A DNA stretch of 64,000 nucleotides from Candidatus Promineifilum breve (lineage in GTDB: Bacteria > Chloroflexota > Anaerolineae > Promineifilales > Promineifilaceae). Shown here in pieces: positions 61,085 through 64,000 of this stretch. Location of the stretch: assembly GCF_900066015.1 (NCBI RefSeq), contig NZ_LN890655.1, forward strand, positions 1,714,726 to 1,778,725. The letters are read 5' to 3'. The position numbers were made by a program, and so were the translations under genes. The first letter of the stretch is position 1. Each line of letters begins with the position of its first letter. The notes under the pieces are model-generated. The model saw only the letters and a program-made list of their open reading frames with translations. It was not told the origin of the DNA and did no database searches.

Positions 61085-63316
61085 ATGTTTATGCCTCAAG
61101 AGACTCGTCGGCTCGCCTATCGCTTTCTGGCCGTGGCGGCGCTTCTGATCTTCTTCGCCCTGGCCCTGGACACCGCCGGGCGCAAGGCCGTCACCACCGA
61201 CGAACCGCTCCATCTGACGCACAGCATCGCCATGCTACAAACGGGTCTTATGTCCATCCCGGAGATGCATACCCCCCTCACCTACCAACTGATCGGCCGA
61301 TTATTAGCCACGGAGCCGCCCTTGCCCGACGTAACGGCCCTGGACAGTTGGCCGACGCTGAACCCGTTCGTTATCAGTCGCGAACTTATCTGGCGCGACG
61401 ATGTCGCCACGGACCGCATCGTCTGGCTCGGCCGTTTCGTTGTCGCCGGCATGGGTGTCTTGCTCGGCGCGCTGATGGCGGCCTGGACGTGGACTCTGTC
61501 TCGCGGGCACTTGCCGACCGTGGCCGGCCTTCTGTCGCTATACGCCCTGGCGCCTAACCTGCTGGCTTCGGCCGCCCTGGTGACGACCGACATCGCCGCC
61601 ACGCTGACCTGGTTTCTCTGTATCTATACGTGGTGGCGCTATTGGCAACGACCGGGCTGGGGGCGCTGGCTGATGGCGGGCGTGGCCCTGGGGCTGGCGC
61701 TGGCGGCCAAGCTGACCGGCGTGCTGCTGCTGCCGATCACGCTCATCCTGGCCTTGCTCTATCAGGTTAGGGTCGGCCGCTGGTGGCACAACCTGGGCAT
61801 CTGGGCGGGAATGTTGCCTGTGGCCGCCCTGATCCTGTGGGCGCTCTATAACTTCGACATGCGCGGCGTGTTGCCGATGCCCGCCTACCTGGAGGCGTGG
61901 CAACTGTTGCTGCTCGAGGTAGACGTCAGTCACGCCAATTTCTTTATGGGTCGCGTCTCGCCGGTTGGCTCGTGGCTCTATCTCCCGGCCACCTTGCTGC
62001 TAAAGAACCCCCTATTGCAACTGGCCCTTTTCCTGCTGATCCCGTTGGTGTTGTGGTGGGAACGACGCCGGTGGCGCACGCTTATCTTCCTGCTGCTGCC
62101 GGCCGTTTTTTTCCTGCTCGTGTCGGCCGCCAGCCGCGTGAACTATGGCTATCGCCACGCGCTGCCGGCCGTGCCGTTCCTGATGGTCCTCGGCGTGCTG
62201 GCGATCCCGCGGCTATGGATTCGCCCAATAGCGCGCGTCGCGCTGGTCGCGGGCCTGGGCCTGACGGCCCTTTCGGCCCTGGCCTACCATCCCGACCACC
62301 TGACCTATTTCAACGAACTGGTCGGCGGTCGTGGTTATCACTATCTCGGCGACTCGAACCTGGACTGGGGGCAGGATTTGAACCAACTGGCAGCGTATGC
62401 CGCGCGCTACCGTTCGGAGACAGGGCGGCCACTCCATTTCTCCTACACCGGCGTGGTCGACCGGGAGCACTATGGCCTGGCCGGGCTGTCGCTGACCGAG
62501 CAATTCAACCGGAATGAGAGCGCCTTCGCCCCGGCCAATCCACCCGCGGGGCGCTACGCCATCAATACCGGAGACTTGCAGGGCACCGGCTTGATCCTCG
62601 GCGAGCTACGCGAGAGCGATCTGTTCGACTGGTTCCGCCGGCAGCAACCGATGGAGACGCTGGGGGGATCGATCTTCATCTACGACGTGCCCAGGCAGGC
62701 GGACGGGACGTGGATGGCCCACTGCGCGCCCGATCGCTTGCTGAATAATGAACAGGCGGAACGGCTGATCGGTCGTGGGACATTGCGCCACGTGGAATTC
62801 GACTGCCGGACGAACTGGGTTTTCCCCGGCGGCGGGCCGGGATGGTACGTCTTGCCGCCGGAAGGCACGGAGTGGCTCGGCCGCCGGCTCGGCCCGGACA
62901 GCCCGCGCGAGGTCTACCGGCATCGGGCCAATGCCTATGGGCCGGACTACGTCATCGTCTATTGGCCGGGGACGCCGGAGGCGGCGCTGGGGGACAATCT
63001 CCAGCCATTTGCCGGGGAGGGCGGCGGCCCGGCAACCTTGCGGGGCTTCGGCGCGGCTGGGGCCGAATGGGTGACGTTCTGGGAAGTGATCGCGGCGACG
63101 ACTGAGCCTCTCTCAGTCAAGGCCCACTTGCTGGCCGGTGACAGCCCCCCGCAGGTGGCCGATGGGCTGGGTTTCGCCGCCAACCAATGGCAACCGGGCG
63201 ACTGGTTCATCCAGCGCCACGTCTTCCCCGCCCCCGGCACAACGCTGGAAACGGGCCTGTATAATTACGTGACGCTGCAAGCGGTCTCCGGGCCGATCCG
63301 GTTGGTTGAAGATTGA
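61085..63316 (+). CDS. Polytopic membrane glycosyltransferase (PMT/ArnT-like)
   Basis: 743 residues. About ten hydrophobic helices lie in residues 10-400, with the first extracytoplasmic loop holding KAVTTDEPLHLTHSI; the Asp-Glu pair is the catalytic motif of GT-C enzymes using polyprenyl-phosphate sugars. A large soluble C-terminal domain (about 410-743) follows and contains LGDSNLDWGQDLNQLAAY. It transfers a lipid-linked sugar to protein, lipid or glycan outside the membrane. It may be translated from a leaderless message. It is divergent from the FKBP gene and not obviously part of the capsule locus. Confidence 0.9.
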   Translation: MFMPQETRRLAYRFLAVAALLIFFALALDTAGRKAVTTDEPLHLTHSIAMLQTGLMSIPEMHTPLTYQLIGRLLATEPPLPDVTALDSWPTLNPFVISRELIWRDDVATDRIVWLGRFVVAGMGVLLGALMAAWTWTLSRGHLPTVAGLLSLYALAPNLLASAALVTTDIAATLTWFLCIYTWWRYWQRPGWGRWLMAGVALGLALAAKLTGVLLLPITLILALLYQVRVGRWWHNLGIWAGMLPVAALILWALYNFDMRGVLPMPAYLEAWQLLLLEVDVSHANFFMGRVSPVGSWLYLPATLLLKNPLLQLALFLLIPLVLWWERRRWRTLIFLLLPAVFFLLVSAASRVNYGYRHALPAVPFLMVLGVLAIPRLWIRPIARVALVAGLGLTALSALAYHPDHLTYFNELVGGRGYHYLGDSNLDWGQDLNQLAAYAARYRSETGRPLHFSYTGVVDREHYGLAGLSLTEQFNRNESAFAPANPPAGRYAINTGDLQGTGLILGELRESDLFDWFRRQQPMETLGGSIFIYDVPRQADGTWMAHCAPDRLLNNEQAERLIGRGTLRHVEFDCRTNWVFPGGGPGWYVLPPEGTEWLGRRLGPDSPREVYRHRANAYGPDYVIVYWPGTPEAALGDNLQPFAGEGGGPATLRGFGAAGAEWVTFWEVIAATTEPLSVKAHLLAGDSPPQVADGLGFAANQWQPGDWFIQRHVFPAPGTTLETGLYNYVTLQAVSGPIRLVED

Positions 63317-63320
63317 ATGA

Positions 63321-63414
63321 TTAGCCACGGATGGACACGGATTTAACGGATGACCACGGATTAAGTTCTCTCTATCCGTGTTCATCCGTCCCATCCGTGT
63401 CTATCCGTGACTAA
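63321..63414. repeat. Long hairpin of CACGGAT units
   Basis: The left arm (63321-63364) and right arm (63373-63414) are inverted copies made of (A/C)CACGGAT and ACGGATG units, about 85 percent matching. It fills the gap between the convergent glycosyltransferase and Nudix genes. The same style as the CACAGATT hairpins but a different unit. Confidence 0.88.
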
Positions 63415-63433
63415 ATTATTCCTTCCGCAACCG

Positions 63434-63991
63434 TCATCCATCGTGGCGCTGGAAGCGGATCATCTGGCTGGGTTGGGCGGCCGAGCCGTCGAGCAGCGCG
63501 CGCATCTCCACTTCCACGTAGGGCGCGTGTTGTTTCGCCGCGCCGAATTCGCGGATCATGGCGTAGTCGCTGGGGATGATGCGCCCCTCGGCATGCAGGG
63601 CGTCGATGGCCGCGCGGTCGAACCAGGCCACCAGCCCTTCCTGTTGTTCGGCGGCCGTGCCGTCGCGCACGACCAGATCGCACACCAGCAGCAGGAAGTG
63701 GGCCCCATCATCGCCGCCCGTCCACGGGGCGACGCGCTCGCTGACCAGCGCCCGCAGGGCCACAAACTCCGTGCGCAGACCGGTCTCTTCCAACGCCTCG
63801 CGCACCACGGCCGCGGCCAGCGTCTCGCCGAAATCCCATTTGCCGCCGACCAGCGCCCACTGGCCGGTGTAGGGGCCGCCGGCGCGACGGATGAGCAGCA
63901 GTTGCTCGCCCGCTTCGGCCGCGCGGCGGATGAGGGCCACGGCGACCGGGATAGGCGCGGTCTGGCCGCGCCAGCGGCGCTCGGGCGGCAA
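63434..63991 (-). CDS. Nudix hydrolase (start uncertain at window edge)
   Basis: About 185 residues from a TTG at 63991; the frame stays open to the window edge, so the true start may lie outside. PVAVALIRRAAEAGEQLLLI leads to a canonical Nudix box, GGKWDFGETLAAAVVREALEETGL (G-x5-E-x7-R-E-x2-E-E-x-G), so catalysis is likely. WALVG before the box and an Asp-rich loop after it are usual. It hydrolyses a nucleoside diphosphate linked to another group; the substrate is unknown. A CACGGAT hairpin lies just past its stop. Confidence 0.9.
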   Translation of the reverse strand: MPPERRWRGQTAPIPVAVALIRRAAEAGEQLLLIRRAGGPYTGQWALVGGKWDFGETLAAAVVREALEETGLRTEFVALRALVSERVAPWTGGDDGAHFLLLVCDLVVRDGTAAEQQEGLVAWFDRAAIDALHAEGRIIPSDYAMIREFGAAKQHAPYVEVEMRALLDGSAAQPSQMIRFQRHDG

Positions 63992-64000
63992 CGTGGGTAG

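Overview
This 64 kb window is GC-rich bacterial chromosome. It has no rRNA, tRNA or CRISPR array that I could recognise. Gene content and style suggest a filamentous Chloroflexota (Anaerolineae/Ardenticatenia-like): secreted beta-helix and InlB-repeat proteins, one ending in an LPLV-type tail, fused 2-oxoacid:ferredoxin oxidoreductase subunits, and many hairpin and heptamer repeats between genes. The taxonomic placement is inference; no marker gene is present.

Positions 1-3.6 kb hold two secreted repeat or carbohydrate-binding-like proteins, the first cut by the window edge. From 3.9 to 31 kb, almost entirely on the minus strand, lies a large exopolysaccharide/capsule locus. It holds a Wzx-type flippase, a Wzy/O-antigen-ligase-like protein, a fused Wzz/BY-kinase, a monotopic phosphoglycosyl transferase, four GT4 and one GT2 glycosyltransferases, and a D-glycero-D-manno-heptose activation set (hddA, gmhA, gmhB, a nucleotidyltransferase, galE). 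It also holds a WlbA/WlbB/WlbC-like set (Gfo/Idh oxidoreductase, hexapeptide acetyltransferase, DegT aminotransferase) that could make a diacetamido sugar acid, and a coupled GT / ATP-grasp / PHP / polysaccharide-deacetylase run. From 31.8 to 36.4 kb two plus-strand parallel beta-helix + PKD proteins share a distinctive C-terminal domain and lack signal peptides. From 36.5 to 42 kb the minus-strand polysaccharide genes resume (second DegT aminotransferase, GT61, three sulfotransferases). Across the locus there are seven PAPS-type sulfotransferases and two alkaline-phosphatase/sulfatase-fold proteins, so the product is probably a heavily sulfated, heptose-containing surface polysaccharide. That is the most interesting system here.

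From 42 to 50.4 kb come a class I/II aminotransferase, a formylglycine-type sulfatase, a Nudix-like protein, pdxS, a complete IS4-family insertion sequence with about 40-bp terminal inverted repeats, and a large secreted CSLREA-like/choice-of-anchor Q protein. From 50.6 to 58.9 kb a GntR/FCD regulator precedes a CBS protein and two tandem KorA-KorB pairs; the first KorB carries a C-terminal CBS pair. Beyond this are a small unrecognised gene pair, a triple-FKBP lipoprotein, a membrane glycosyltransferase and a Nudix hydrolase at the right edge.

The intergenic space is unusually rich in palindromic repeats of several families: GTAGG-N7-TCC-N7' hairpins with covarying stems, CACAGATT/CACGGAT long hairpins, AGTGGGT-type heptamer hairpins that contain gene stop codons, and AGACCTGACAGG pairs. 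Good sigma70-like promoters are visible upstream of the beta-helix gene, pdxS and the GntR gene.
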